Source of the DNA: Polyangium jinanense | Lineage (GTDB): Bacteria; Myxococcota; Polyangia; Polyangiales; Polyangiaceae | NCBI RefSeq assembly: GCF_028435365.1 | Contig: NZ_JAGTJJ010000047.1 | Location: 27,808 to 91,807 of the forward strand | Length of the DNA: 64,000 nt | Direction: 5' to 3' | Part shown: piece by piece, positions 44,992-53,381 of the stretch | Layout of the letters: every line of letters starts with the position of its first letter | How positions within the stretch are numbered: position 1 is the first letter of the stretch | Made by a program: the position numbers and the translations under genes | The notes under the pieces: generated by a model | What the model saw: only the letters and a program-made list of their open reading frames with translations | Database searches by the model: none | Told to the model about the DNA's origin: nothing

Positions 44992-46443
44992 ATGGAGCTG
45001 CGGGGAGGGCGATACGAGATCCTGCAATTGATCGCATCGGGCGGAATGGCGACCGTGCACCTCGGGCGCGCCCTCGGCATGGGCGGCTTCGAGCGGCTCG
45101 TGGCGATCAAAACGATGCACGCGCACCTCGCGGACGAACCCGAATTCGTCGCGATGTTCCTCGACGAGGCGCGCCTCGCCGCGCAGATCCGCCACCCGAA
45201 CGTGGTCGGTACGATCGACGTCCAACAGGACGATCGCGGCGTCTTCATCGTGATGGAGTACATCGAGGGGGCTTCCCTGCAGCAGCTCTTGCGCGCGCTG
45301 TACAAGCAGGGGGCCACGCTTCCGCTCGACATCGCGCTCCGCGTATTTCTGGACATGCTCGCCGGGCTGCATGCCGCGCACGAGCTGACCGACCCGCGGG
45401 GCTTGCCCCTCCACCTCGTGCACCGCGACGTCTCGCCGCAGAATGTCCTCATCGGCGTGGACGGCGTCGCGAGAATCACGGATTTCGGCGTGGCGCGGGC
45501 CGAGGCGCGTATCTCTACGACGCACGGCTCGCAGCTCAAGGGCAAGATCGGTTATATGTCGCCCGAGCAGGCCGGTCGATTGCCGGTCGATCGGCGGACG
45601 GACGTCTACGCAGCCGCCGTCTTGCTCTGGGAGCTCATGGCGCTCGAGCGGCTCGTCCGCGGCGACAGCGAGGCCGAGATGCTCGCGAAGGTCGTGGCGA
45701 GCGAGACGCCGTCCCCGCGCTCCGTGAACCCCGACGTGCCGGAGGCGCTCGACGCCGTGTGCATGCGCGGGCTCGAGAAGAATCCGGACGTGCGATATGC
45801 CACGGCGGCCGATTTCGCCGAAGCCCTGGACGACGCCGTCCGGAGCATGGGAATGAAACTCGCGACGCCGCGCGCCGTCGCGTCGTTCATCCGGGCCCAG
45901 GGGATCCACACGCCGCTCGTCGAATTGCGCTCGAAGAGCAGCGAGGAGGGCCAGGCCGCGCTCGTTCCGACACGAATCGAGAATCCGAGCTCCGGGCGCG
46001 CGCGGGTCTCGAGCCCCTCCGACGTGAAGGCGGCGGAGAGCGCGTCGGCCGTCATCGTGCCGCCGGAGGAGAGCCGGGGCAGGCGCATGCGGCCGGCGAC
46101 GCTCGCAATGGCGGTCGTCGCGACTGTCGCGCTCGCCGCCGGCGCATTCTGGGGGCTTCGTCCTCCGCGGACAAACGAGGTCGCGCCTGCGGCGTCGTCG
46201 ACACCGGCGCCGTCCATCGATTCCCCGGCGGCCGCGACGACGCCGAGCGCCGCCGCCGCGCCGCCGCCCCCGGCGAGCCCCCCCGAGGCGCCCGCTCCTC
46301 TGGCGACGGAGTCCGCGCGTGTGGCGCCCGCCTCGTCGAAGGCGGGAAAGAATACGGCGACGACGAAGCGTGATCCGAGCACGCCCGCGACGGCGACCGC
46401 GCGGGCTTCGGGCGGTCCGATGTATCGACCGCCGGAGCTTTAG
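44992..46443 (+). CDS. Membrane-anchored Ser/Thr protein kinase
   Basis: 483 aa. Kinase domain 8-275: Gly loop IASGGMATVHLGR, VAIKTMH, HRDVSPQNVLI (catalytic Asp), DFGVARAEARIS, GYMSPEQAGR. A juxtamembrane linker leads to a single membrane helix (about 365-385; LAMAVVATVALAAGAFWGL) and a short Ala/Pro/Thr-rich extracytosolic tail with no folded domain. HRDVSPQN instead of HRDLKPEN is the form common in myxobacterial kinases. Third gene of the TPR/CBM3/kinase operon, so it is a candidate to be coupled to those envelope proteins. Confidence 0.93.
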   Translation: MELRGGRYEILQLIASGGMATVHLGRALGMGGFERLVAIKTMHAHLADEPEFVAMFLDEARLAAQIRHPNVVGTIDVQQDDRGVFIVMEYIEGASLQQLLRALYKQGATLPLDIALRVFLDMLAGLHAAHELTDPRGLPLHLVHRDVSPQNVLIGVDGVARITDFGVARAEARISTTHGSQLKGKIGYMSPEQAGRLPVDRRTDVYAAAVLLWELMALERLVRGDSEAEMLAKVVASETPSPRSVNPDVPEALDAVCMRGLEKNPDVRYATAADFAEALDDAVRSMGMKLATPRAVASFIRAQGIHTPLVELRSKSSEEGQAALVPTRIENPSSGRARVSSPSDVKAAESASAVIVPPEESRGRRMRPATLAMAVVATVALAAGAFWGLRPPRTNEVAPAASSTPAPSIDSPAAATTPSAAAAPPPPASPPEAPAPLATESARVAPASSKAGKNTATTKRDPSTPATATARASGGPMYRPPEL

Positions 46444-46726
46444 CGTTTTTACAATCCCGCTTTCGCGCTGGCGGCTCGCGGGACGACAGCCGGGGCATTC
46501 CTTCCGTCTGCGTGTGTGAGGCACCGACCCCAATTTCACGTTCCGTAGAGGGCTTGCGTTGCCATCGGAGCTCCTGGTGCGGATCTCGGATGGCAATACA
46601 AAGCAGTGACTCGGGCGGAAACGATTCGTTCCGGGCGGGCTTTCTCTACGTCGCGGGCGGTCCCATGAACACGCCAGAGGTCATCGGCTCGTGGGGAACC
46701 ATGCCTCGATCACAAGGAGAGAAGGT

Positions 46727-47071
46727 ATGTCCATCCATTCCATGTCTCGAATCCTGAAGACCGGTTTTGGGCTCGCCCTGGTTGCGTCGTTCGCGATGAT
46801 GAGCGGCAGCGCGCTGGCGCATCCCAGCCGTGATGGGGCAGCCGCGGAGGAAGGGACCACCGGGGAAGCTGCATCCGCCATCGATACCGGGATCTTCCGC
46901 TGCACCCTGGGGAGCGGGAGCGTGATGGGGTCGCTCCTGGTCAGGCCGGACGAGACGTGCAGGCGATTCACGACGACGCTGGCCGGTGCCTCCAATCGGT
47001 ACTGTCCGCAGGGCGCCTGCGTCTCGTGTTATAGCCTCGCCCGGGATATTGGCTGTATTCTGGAAAACTGA
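46727..47071 (+). CDS. Small secreted protein with one six-cysteine domain
   Basis: 114 aa. A type I signal peptide (LALVASFAMMSGSALAHPS) is followed by a short linker and one domain with spacing C-x18-C-x14-C-x4-C-x2-C-x8-C (RCTLGSG..., LVRPDETC, YCPQGACVSCYSL, GCILEN). The same domain occurs twice in the next gene (47210-47764). The even Cys number and export suggest three disulfides. Not similar to any family I know. ATG 46727 has AAGGAG upstream; a GTG at 46691 is in frame. Confidence 0.75.
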   Translation: MSIHSMSRILKTGFGLALVASFAMMSGSALAHPSRDGAAAEEGTTGEAASAIDTGIFRCTLGSGSVMGSLLVRPDETCRRFTTTLAGASNRYCPQGACVSCYSLARDIGCILEN

Positions 47072-47209
47072 GGCCAGGTCATACGAGCTCGCTGGCGGCG
47101 TCGAGGAGGGGGGGCGTGAAGCGTCCCCCTTCGGAACGAAAAAAGCTGGAACGTCGAGCGATTGTCGAGTTGATCGACATTCAGCGCACGATCGACCATG
47201 GAGGCGACG

Positions 47210-47764
47210 ATGAGGAACACGCATCGCGCGAGGCGCGCCATCGGGGCCGGGCTCGCGCTCATGGGCATTTTTACACTCGTAGGCGGCTGTACGGCGATGG
47301 ATCCTGCAGGCGGGGCAGGGGAGTCCGACGAGGGAGCGATTGTCGAGGCTGAAGAGAGGATCACGACCGGGGTCTATCAGTGCAGCATGGCGGGGGCACG
47401 GAGATCGTCCTTGATCGCGAATGAGGACGGGACGTGTACCCGGTACAGTACGCACATCGCGGGTGCGTCGGAGTTGTACTGTATGGGAGGCTCCTGCCAG
47501 TCGTGCTGGAACGTCGGGCGAAAGCTCGGCTGCCTCTCGGTGCGTACGGCCCGACTGCGGAATTACGTGACGAATACGCCCCGCGCCTATCGCTGTACGC
47601 TGGCAGGGGGGACCATCGTGGGGGCGCTCGTGGTTCGGCCTGACGCGACATGCTCGCGAATCCCGTCGTGGGTCGAGGACGCCAAGACGGATTTCTGCCT
47701 CGATGGGGTCTGTCCCTCGTGCTTCAGCCTGGGCCGTGACATCGACTGTCTGATGGACAATTGA
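47210..47764 (+). CDS. Lipoprotein with two six-cysteine domains
   Basis: 184 aa. Signal with lipobox FTLVGGC (Cys about 23). Two tandem copies of the domain seen in the previous gene: first C-x17-C-x14-C-x4-C-x2-C-x8-C (YQCSMAG ... LYCMGGSCQSCWNVGRKLGC) and second with the x18 form (YRCTLAGG ... FCLDGVCPSCFSLGRDIDC). It begins at ATG 47210 with GGAGG 5 nt upstream, or at 47198. The gene pair likely arose by duplication. Ligand and role are unknown. Confidence 0.78.
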   Translation: MRNTHRARRAIGAGLALMGIFTLVGGCTAMDPAGGAGESDEGAIVEAEERITTGVYQCSMAGARRSSLIANEDGTCTRYSTHIAGASELYCMGGSCQSCWNVGRKLGCLSVRTARLRNYVTNTPRAYRCTLAGGTIVGALVVRPDATCSRIPSWVEDAKTDFCLDGVCPSCFSLGRDIDCLMDN

Positions 47765-47821
47765 CGGCGAGGGGGACGCGAGACATCCAGGCACCTCCCC
47801 GCTGATTGCCACGCAAAGCCG

Positions 47822-48361
47822 TTACGACCAGAATCTCCACCAGGGACGCCGGGCTTTCGTGGGCGTCGGCTGAAGGCTGACGAAGTCGCAGCCGAACTCG
47901 CGGGCGTGGATGTCCATCTGGTTCGCGAGTTCGACCACGACTTCCAGGCCGAGCACGAGAGGTCGGGTGAGGACCTTGATTTGAAGCTGCCCGGTGCTGT
48001 CCTCCGAGACCTTGGCCTCCCAGTCTTCGTCACCACCAAGCTCGGCGGCGAGGGATGCGGCCGATTCTCGATCGCTCGAGACGAAGAGAGCTTCGAATCG
48101 CCCCCGCGTGCCTTCCTGCACCCCTTCGGCTTCCATCTTCGACCAGAGGGCCTCGGCGACCCGGAGATGCGCTGCCCGCTTTTCGTCGGCCTTCGCTTGG
48201 GCCTCGAGCTCTTGGAGGAGCAACCTTTTGGCCTCCTCGCCGGAGATCGGCTCGCCGAGCGTGATGCCGTGTGGCAGATCGGCGCTGTCCCGCTTCCCCG
48301 TAGCGACCTCGGCCGCGATCTTCAGTACTTCTTCCTTCTGCGCGTTCGATGGTGTTCCCAT
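47822..48361 (-). CDS. Hypothetical protein, possibly with an RraB-like fold
   Basis: 179 aa, cytosolic. A helical, highly charged N-terminal part (GITLGEPISGEEAKRLLLQELEAQAKADEKRAAHLRVAEALW, about 32-75 with SKME) is followed by an alpha/beta domain (about 85-170) ending ELANQMDIHAREFGCDFVSLQP and a Trp-rich tail (RRPWWRFWS). The domain, with a strand after DWEAKVSEDSTG and a late 'A-x-E-x-G-x-x-[FY]-[DV]' stretch, recalls the RraB/ribonuclease-E-inhibitor fold, but the match is weak. Confidence 0.65.
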   Translation of the reverse strand: MGTPSNAQKEEVLKIAAEVATGKRDSADLPHGITLGEPISGEEAKRLLLQELEAQAKADEKRAAHLRVAEALWSKMEAEGVQEGTRGRFEALFVSSDRESAASLAAELGGDEDWEAKVSEDSTGQLQIKVLTRPLVLGLEVVVELANQMDIHAREFGCDFVSLQPTPTKARRPWWRFWS

Positions 48362-48430
48362 CCGGGAGTGCCTCCAGCGGCGGCCTCATAGCACGAGGGC
48401 GCGCGCCGATCGATCGGGCGGGAAGGCCAT

Positions 48431-49627
48431 TCACCAGGTGACCGGGAACTCGTACATGCCGTACACGGTGGCGTCGTCCTTGAAAGACAGCTCCTCCTCG
48501 CGCACGGCAGGGCGTAGCTCGGGGATCCGCCGGAACAGTGTATCGAGCACGATTTGCAATTCGAGCCGGGCCAGGTTCTGACCGAGGCACTGGTGTGGGC
48601 CGAAGCCGAAGGCGATGTGGTTCCGGGCGCCACGTTCGACCTCGAGCTCGTCTCCGTTCTCGAAGACCTCCGGATCACGATTGCCCACGTTGGCCAGCAC
48701 GACGACGCCTTCCCCGGCCCGGATGAGCACACCCCCGAGTTCCACGTCCTCGGTGGCGACCCGACCGATGCCGGCTTCCGCAATGGTGAAGTAACGCAAG
48801 AGCTCCTCGACGGCCGCCAGGGTTTTTTCGGGATCTTGCCGAAGGACCGCGAGCTTCTCGGGATGCTTCAGCAGCATCAGCGTGCTCAGCGAGATCATGT
48901 TCGCCGTGGTCTCGTGACCCGCGATCAAGAGAATGAAGGCCAGGTTGAGCATGGTCTCGTGATCGTAAGCACCCTCTTCGCGCAGCTTGACGATCTGGCG
49001 GCCGAGCAAGTCGTCGGTCGGATTCTCCTCCTTGTCGGTCACCAGCTTGTTCAGATAACCCACGAGCTCGAAGAAGGCGCCCGCCTTCTCTTCGATGGTC
49101 GGCGTACGACCCACCAGTTTGGCGGAGCGTGCCTGGAAAAACTCATGATCCGCGTAAGGCACGCCGAGCAGCTCGCAAATCACGAGCGATGGCACCGGCA
49201 GGGAGAGCGCCTGCACCAGGTCGACCGGGCGGGGCCCGGCCAGCATTGCGTCGATAGATTGGTCCACGATTTGCTGGATGCGCGGTGCGAGCGCGGCCAT
49301 CCGCTTGACGGAAAACTCTCCCACCACGGCCCTTCGTGCAGCCGAGTGCTCTTGCCCGTCCATCTCGATCAGGAACGGCTTGGCAGTCAGGGGCGGCGGC
49401 GTTTTTTCGGTCAGGTGGGGGAAGCCAGGATTGCGCCGGCTGGCGCTGAACCGCGGGTCGGACAGGATCGTCCGAATGTCCTCGTGCCTCGTGACAGCCC
49501 AAGCCGTCGCGCCCGAAGGCAGCTTCACCTTGGCGATGGGCGCCTCTTTTCGGAGCTGTTGATGCTGCGCAGGCGGCGCGAAAGGGCAGGTCCTGGTGAT
49601 GGCGAGCGGAATGGCGTCGGCAGTCAT
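48431..49627 (-). CDS. Cytochrome P450
   Basis: 398 aa soluble bacterial P450. Landmarks: I-helix LLIAGHETTANMISL, ExxR in VEELLRY, the meander and heme loop FGFGPHQCLGQNLARLEL with the heme-ligand Cys at about 347. Substrate unknown; no ferredoxin or reductase gene lies beside it. The start at ATG 49627 follows GAGGAGG, which favours it over the longer frame to 49654. A TetR gene diverges, and two copies of the same operator palindrome sit in the shared promoter, the first only 26 bp upstream of this start, so repression by that TetR is likely. Confidence 0.95.
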   Translation of the reverse strand: MTADAIPLAITRTCPFAPPAQHQQLRKEAPIAKVKLPSGATAWAVTRHEDIRTILSDPRFSASRRNPGFPHLTEKTPPPLTAKPFLIEMDGQEHSAARRAVVGEFSVKRMAALAPRIQQIVDQSIDAMLAGPRPVDLVQALSLPVPSLVICELLGVPYADHEFFQARSAKLVGRTPTIEEKAGAFFELVGYLNKLVTDKEENPTDDLLGRQIVKLREEGAYDHETMLNLAFILLIAGHETTANMISLSTLMLLKHPEKLAVLRQDPEKTLAAVEELLRYFTIAEAGIGRVATEDVELGGVLIRAGEGVVVLANVGNRDPEVFENGDELEVERGARNHIAFGFGPHQCLGQNLARLELQIVLDTLFRRIPELRPAVREEELSFKDDATVYGMYEFPVTW

Positions 49628-49652
49628 GGGTCCTCCTCGGTTCGAGATCCAC

Positions 49653-49670
49653 ACTAACCGATCGGTAAGT
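49653..49670. promoter_or_regulatory. TetR-type operator, copy 1 (P450 side)
   Basis: ACTAACC-GATC-GGTAAGT, one mismatch from a perfect inverted repeat with 4-nt spacer. The same half-sites return at 49699-49716. Sits just upstream of the P450 start. Confidence 0.65.
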
Positions 49671-49698
49671 TCATGGCAAGCCGATCGGTCAGGATGTG

Positions 49699-49716
49699 AC
49701 TTACCAAACGGTAAGT
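49699..49716. promoter_or_regulatory. TetR-type operator, copy 2
   Basis: ACTTACC-AAAC-GGTAAGT is a perfect 7-bp inverted repeat. The distance to copy 1 is 46 bp. CCGATCGG at 49681-49688 is a further palindrome between them. Position between divergent P450 and TetR genes supports an operator for both. Confidence 0.7.
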
Positions 49717-49786
49717 TGGATGGGCGGATCGGAAAGCATGCCGAACGACGAGGAGCGGGGTACTGTCTCGGTTCCCGAGGAGGGCC

Positions 49787-50392
49787 ATGACTGCCGGCAC
49801 CGCTGTCAACGACACGAGATCACGACTGCTCGCCACCGCGCTGAAGCTGTTCGGCGAACACGGGATGGAGGGCACGTCGATGCAGATGATCGCCGACGAG
49901 CTCGGCGTCACGAAGGCCGCCCTCTACTACCACTTCAAGTCCAAGGACGAGATCGCCGAGGCCGTGGCCGCACCCGCGTTGCAGGAGATGGATCAGATCC
50001 TCGATGAAGCGCGCACGAAACGGAGCCGGGGCGCGCAGATCGATCACGCGCTCGCCGGGTTCGTCGACCTCATCGTCCGCGAGCGCACGCTGGTCGGCCT
50101 GTTCAACAGCGACCCCGGGCTTCAGCGTCTCATCAAGCGGACGTTGCAGGCGCGGGACGAGGACCTCAAGACGAAATTGAGAACGGTGTTCGCCGGTGCC
50201 GATCCGGGCCTCGCCGACGCGATCACCGTGCACGTCATGTCCGCGGGGCTCGCGATGGCCGGCGGCGCTCCCGAGTTCGCAGGCGTCGACGACGATACCC
50301 TGCGCGAGCACCTGCTCGACGCGGGCAGGCGCCTGCTCGGCCGTCCTCGCCCAAAGCACCCAGGCAAAAGCCGGCTGCGTCTTCGCATCTGA
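49787..50392 (+). CDS. TetR family regulator
   Basis: 201 aa. HTH: LLATALKLFGEHGMEGTSMQMIADELGVTKAALYYHFKSKDEIAEAV (about 14-60). C-terminal helical domain typical of TetR. ATG 49787 has GAGGAGG just upstream. Divergent from the cytochrome P450 gene; the paired ACTTACC/GGTAAGT palindromes between them are the expected binding sites, so the simplest model is a self-controlled repressor that also controls the P450. Confidence 0.93.
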   Translation: MTAGTAVNDTRSRLLATALKLFGEHGMEGTSMQMIADELGVTKAALYYHFKSKDEIAEAVAAPALQEMDQILDEARTKRSRGAQIDHALAGFVDLIVRERTLVGLFNSDPGLQRLIKRTLQARDEDLKTKLRTVFAGADPGLADAITVHVMSAGLAMAGGAPEFAGVDDDTLREHLLDAGRRLLGRPRPKHPGKSRLRLRI

Positions 50393-50457
50393 CCTCATTG
50401 CGGGGGCGCCGCGGTTGCATGAGCGCCGACCCTTCGGGTAGATTCCGGTCCTTCCTC

Positions 50458-51942
50458 ATGAGAATGCGATCGCTACCCAGGGTGCTCGTCACGCTCCCGC
50501 TCGTCCTTTCGTGTGGAGCGACGTCGGAGTCCGCACCGAGACGCGTCGCTGAAGCGCGTCCCGCCGAGACCACACCAGAGCCTCGGACGTCGCCTTCGGC
50601 CCCCGCAACGCCTGCGGAGCCTTCGCCTCCGCCGGACGTACCGCCACCCTCGCCAAAGCTCGCTCCTCCGGGGCATGTGACGCGCGTCGTCGGCAACGAC
50701 AATGATCGCGCCTGCGCCATCTTCGAGAACGGCATGCTCCAGTGCTGGGGTGGGCCCAACGCCTCCGGCCAGCTCGGCCGCGGCCATACCCGTGACGAAA
50801 CGACGCCGGCCTGGGTCCAGGGCATTCGCGACGTGAAAAAGCTCGTGCTCGGCCGTTCCGCCACCTGCGCCATCGTCGGGTCGGGTGAGCTTTTTTGCTG
50901 GGGCAACGACCGTCTCCAGCAGGACTGGCATGGATACGTGACGAGCCCCGCCCGGGTCCCGGGGATCTCGAACGTCGTCGATGTCGCGGTGAGCGTCTGG
51001 CACGTGTGCGCCGTGGACGCCGCGGGAAGCGTATTTTGCTGGGGCAATAACCAGAGCGGGCAGCTCGGCCTGGGCGCGAGCGCGATCGGCACCGAAACGA
51101 AGCGGCCCACGCAGGTCCCTGGGATTCAGGACGCCGTGGGGGTGGTCGTGTCGGATAACACCACCCTGGTCTGGACCCGCGGCGGAGACGTCCTCCGGTG
51201 GGGAATGGCGAAAGACCTGACGCAGCCCGGGGCCGCGCCGGATCCGCGCAAGGTCGAAGGGCTCGCCGGCGTCAAGCGTGTCCGCATGTCGCACCATCAG
51301 GCCTGCGCGTTGCTCGCGACGAGTGAGGTGCGGTGCTTCGGCAGCGATACGCTCGCGTCTCTCGCGGCAGGCAAGGAGCACGACTACGGCCCGAAGGTAG
51401 CTCCGGTCGCGGCCAAGCTGAAGCTCCCGCCGCCCCGCAATCTGATCTTCCCCGATGGACGAGGGATCTCGGGGGTCGTCGACGTCGCGCCGTTCAACCA
51501 TGACGCCACGGCCTGGACCGAAAAGGGGGAGGTTTTCTCCTGGGGGAGCGCGGAGCGCGGCACCGTGGGCCGGCCCCTCAGGACGAGAGGGTATTTCCCG
51601 CCGACCCGGATCCAGGGGCTCTCGGACATCGTCGAGGTGGCTGGCAGCTTCAAGCACCGCTGCGCTCTCGATAAACAAGGCAATGTCTACTGTTTCGGTG
51701 ACGGCAACTCGGGGGGATTCGGGAGCGACGTGCAAAGGAGCTCGCCCTCGGGCGTGCTCGTCCCCGGATTGCCGAAGATCGTCCACATCGCGTCCAGCAG
51801 CTATTGCACGTTCGCGCTCGGCGAAGATCACTCCCTGTGGGGCTGGGGGAGTCTCCCGGGCAACGCATGCGGCATCGACGGTGGCGGAGAGAGAGTGACG
51901 AAGGCCCCGATACGGGTGCCGCTCGAACCGCCGAGCCCGTGA
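50458..51942 (+). CDS. RCC1-repeat lipoprotein
   Basis: 494 aa. Signal ending in TLPLVLSCGAT (lipid Cys about 19), a Pro/Ala-rich linker (about 22-75), then a beta-propeller of RCC1 repeats of about 50 aa with the C-x-W-G signatures: ACAIFENGMLQCWGG, TCAIVGSGELFCWGN, VCAVDAAGSVFCWGNNQSGQLG, RCALDKQGNVYCFGDGNSGGFG. RCC1 propellers usually bind proteins; in myxobacteria and other bacteria many are secreted and have no known ligand. ATG 50458 or 50464. Converges with the beta-helix gene; a hairpin overlaps the stop. Confidence 0.9.
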   Translation: MRMRSLPRVLVTLPLVLSCGATSESAPRRVAEARPAETTPEPRTSPSAPATPAEPSPPPDVPPPSPKLAPPGHVTRVVGNDNDRACAIFENGMLQCWGGPNASGQLGRGHTRDETTPAWVQGIRDVKKLVLGRSATCAIVGSGELFCWGNDRLQQDWHGYVTSPARVPGISNVVDVAVSVWHVCAVDAAGSVFCWGNNQSGQLGLGASAIGTETKRPTQVPGIQDAVGVVVSDNTTLVWTRGGDVLRWGMAKDLTQPGAAPDPRKVEGLAGVKRVRMSHHQACALLATSEVRCFGSDTLASLAAGKEHDYGPKVAPVAAKLKLPPPRNLIFPDGRGISGVVDVAPFNHDATAWTEKGEVFSWGSAERGTVGRPLRTRGYFPPTRIQGLSDIVEVAGSFKHRCALDKQGNVYCFGDGNSGGFGSDVQRSSPSGVLVPGLPKIVHIASSSYCTFALGEDHSLWGWGSLPGNACGIDGGGERVTKAPIRVPLEPPSP

Positions 51943-51955
51943 TTCCTTCACGGGC
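51935..51955. terminator. Hairpin overlapping the RCC1 stop codon
   Basis: GCCCGTGA (51935-51942) pairs perfectly with TCACGGGC (51948-51955) over a 5-nt loop, between the convergent RCC1 and beta-helix genes. It contains the TGA stop. No T-run; likely bidirectional terminator. Confidence 0.5.
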
Positions 51956-51969
51956 GCGAGCCGGGCGCC

Positions 51970-53037
51970 TCAGTTGTCTGGACAAGCGCTGTTCGGGATG
52001 TTCAAGTCGCACCTCGTTCCCTGGCCCTGGTCGTTGACCACGTCCGTCGAGAAGACGTTCGAGTGCACCCGCGTCTCCGTTGCCGACCCCGTGATGTACA
52101 CGCCGTTGTAGCCATTGCTTTCGAAGCGGTTGTTCTCGACGATGGTCGCGTAGGAGCCGAGCATCATGGCGCCGACGAGGCTCCCCTCGAAGCGGTTGCC
52201 CGAGAAGAGATGATCGTTGTTCCACGTGCCCGGGCCGTCCGAGGGGCCGAAGACCTTGACGCTGTAGAACGTGGCGAGGCCCAAGGTGTTATCGCGGAAG
52301 CGCCAGTGATTGGCATCCCTGTGGATCATGACGTTGAACGCGTTCCCGTAGAACGTCGACCCCTCGACGACCACCGAATACGCGCTCTTGCCGAAGAGCC
52401 CCACGGCGAAGCCCGAGACGCGGACGTTCTCGAGCCGAACGATATTGCCACCCGACACGTTGATTCCCGTGTTCCAGGTGCCGCCGCTCGCTCGGACGAT
52501 CCACAGGTCCCGGATGACATTCTCGGAGACACCACTCGGGAGCACCGACTCGACGCTGAGCGCAGGCGCATGGTCGGGCAGATCCTCGAAGGCGAGTACG
52601 CCCTGGCCAGCGGGACCAACGCCCGCCAGCGTGAAGCGGGCCGGGATCTGGATCGGCTGATGAACCGTGCACTGCTCGTCGACGATGAGGGTCGCATTCG
52701 CGTGCACGCTATTCTTCACCTTGGCGAGGAAGCAGGGGAGGTTCTCGCAGCCAATCTCGCTCAGGAAGTAGAATCGCTCTTTGAAGAGGCCCGAAAGCCC
52801 GCTGGCGGGGATGGCCGGGCAGCTCGTGGTGTCGGCGACGAACGTGGCCATGGCGTCCGCATCGAAGCCCGTCAGCATGTCCGTGCTCGTTTGAGGGGCG
52901 GTCTGCGCGTGCGCGATGCCTTCGACGAGGTCATCGGACCATCGATAGGCAGCCGATGCCACGACGGAAGCGCATGCGACGAGCACGGCGGCGCGTACGG
53001 CGATGGGACGAGAGAGGATGCGGGACGTGATGCTCAT
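51970..53037 (-). CDS. Secreted right-handed beta-helix protein
   Basis: 355 aa. N-terminal anchor or signal (AVRAAVLVACASVVASAAY). A Cys-containing segment (CPAIPASGL, CENLPCFLAK) is followed by parallel beta-helix rungs: NVIRDLWIVRASGG, NIVRLENVRVSGFAVGLFGKS, SVVVEGSTFYGNAFNV, NHWRFRDNTLG, SGNRFEGSLVGAMMLGS, IVENNRFESNGYNGVYITGS. This is the NosD/pectate-lyase-like fold; no catalytic triad is recognisable, so it may be structural or bind polysaccharide. ATG 53037 is selected for the signal peptide. A TonB-dependent receptor diverges upstream. Confidence 0.85.
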   Translation of the reverse strand: MSITSRILSRPIAVRAAVLVACASVVASAAYRWSDDLVEGIAHAQTAPQTSTDMLTGFDADAMATFVADTTSCPAIPASGLSGLFKERFYFLSEIGCENLPCFLAKVKNSVHANATLIVDEQCTVHQPIQIPARFTLAGVGPAGQGVLAFEDLPDHAPALSVESVLPSGVSENVIRDLWIVRASGGTWNTGINVSGGNIVRLENVRVSGFAVGLFGKSAYSVVVEGSTFYGNAFNVMIHRDANHWRFRDNTLGLATFYSVKVFGPSDGPGTWNNDHLFSGNRFEGSLVGAMMLGSYATIVENNRFESNGYNGVYITGSATETRVHSNVFSTDVVNDQGQGTRCDLNIPNSACPDN

Positions 53038-53161
53038 GGTTGCGAATGCCTCGGGGGGAAGTCGAGATGGCCTCGATGGGGCCGAGGTCGGACAGCAATG
53101 ACCATGCCGTGCGCATTTCCCCGCGCGTCGTGAAGAGGGGACGCCCATCGCCGATGCAAAC

Positions 53162-53233
53162 TGTCACGTCCGTGCGACGGTCGTCGAAGCGGAGGTGTCA
53201 CCGCGTCGTGTCAGTGTCACGCGCGCGTGACAC
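53162..53233. promoter_or_regulatory. GTGTCAC palindrome cluster between beta-helix and TonB-receptor genes
   Basis: GTGTCACGCGCGCGTGACAC (53214-53233) is a perfect 20-bp palindrome. The same core recurs as TGTCACG at 53162-53168, GGTGTCACC at 53194-53202 and GTGTCAG just before the long one. The cluster lies 125-196 bp upstream of the beta-helix start and 149-220 bp upstream of the receptor start, as expected for an operator shared by the two divergent genes. Confidence 0.55.
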
Positions 53234-53381
53234 CGGCGCTCGCGCGCCTGACGTCGTCGTCTCGACGCGCAGGCATGATAGGCTGCATCGAGCATGGTAC
53301 GGGTGTTGCTCGGGGGGAGCGAGTCGACCGAATGCTCGAAGCAGAAGACTCCCTGAAGTGCACCAAAAATAGAGGATTGAC

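Noticed and set aside
47822..48361. Firm assignment as an RNase E inhibitor (RraB)
   Set aside because: Similarity is limited to a weak C-terminal pattern, so it is kept as hypothetical.
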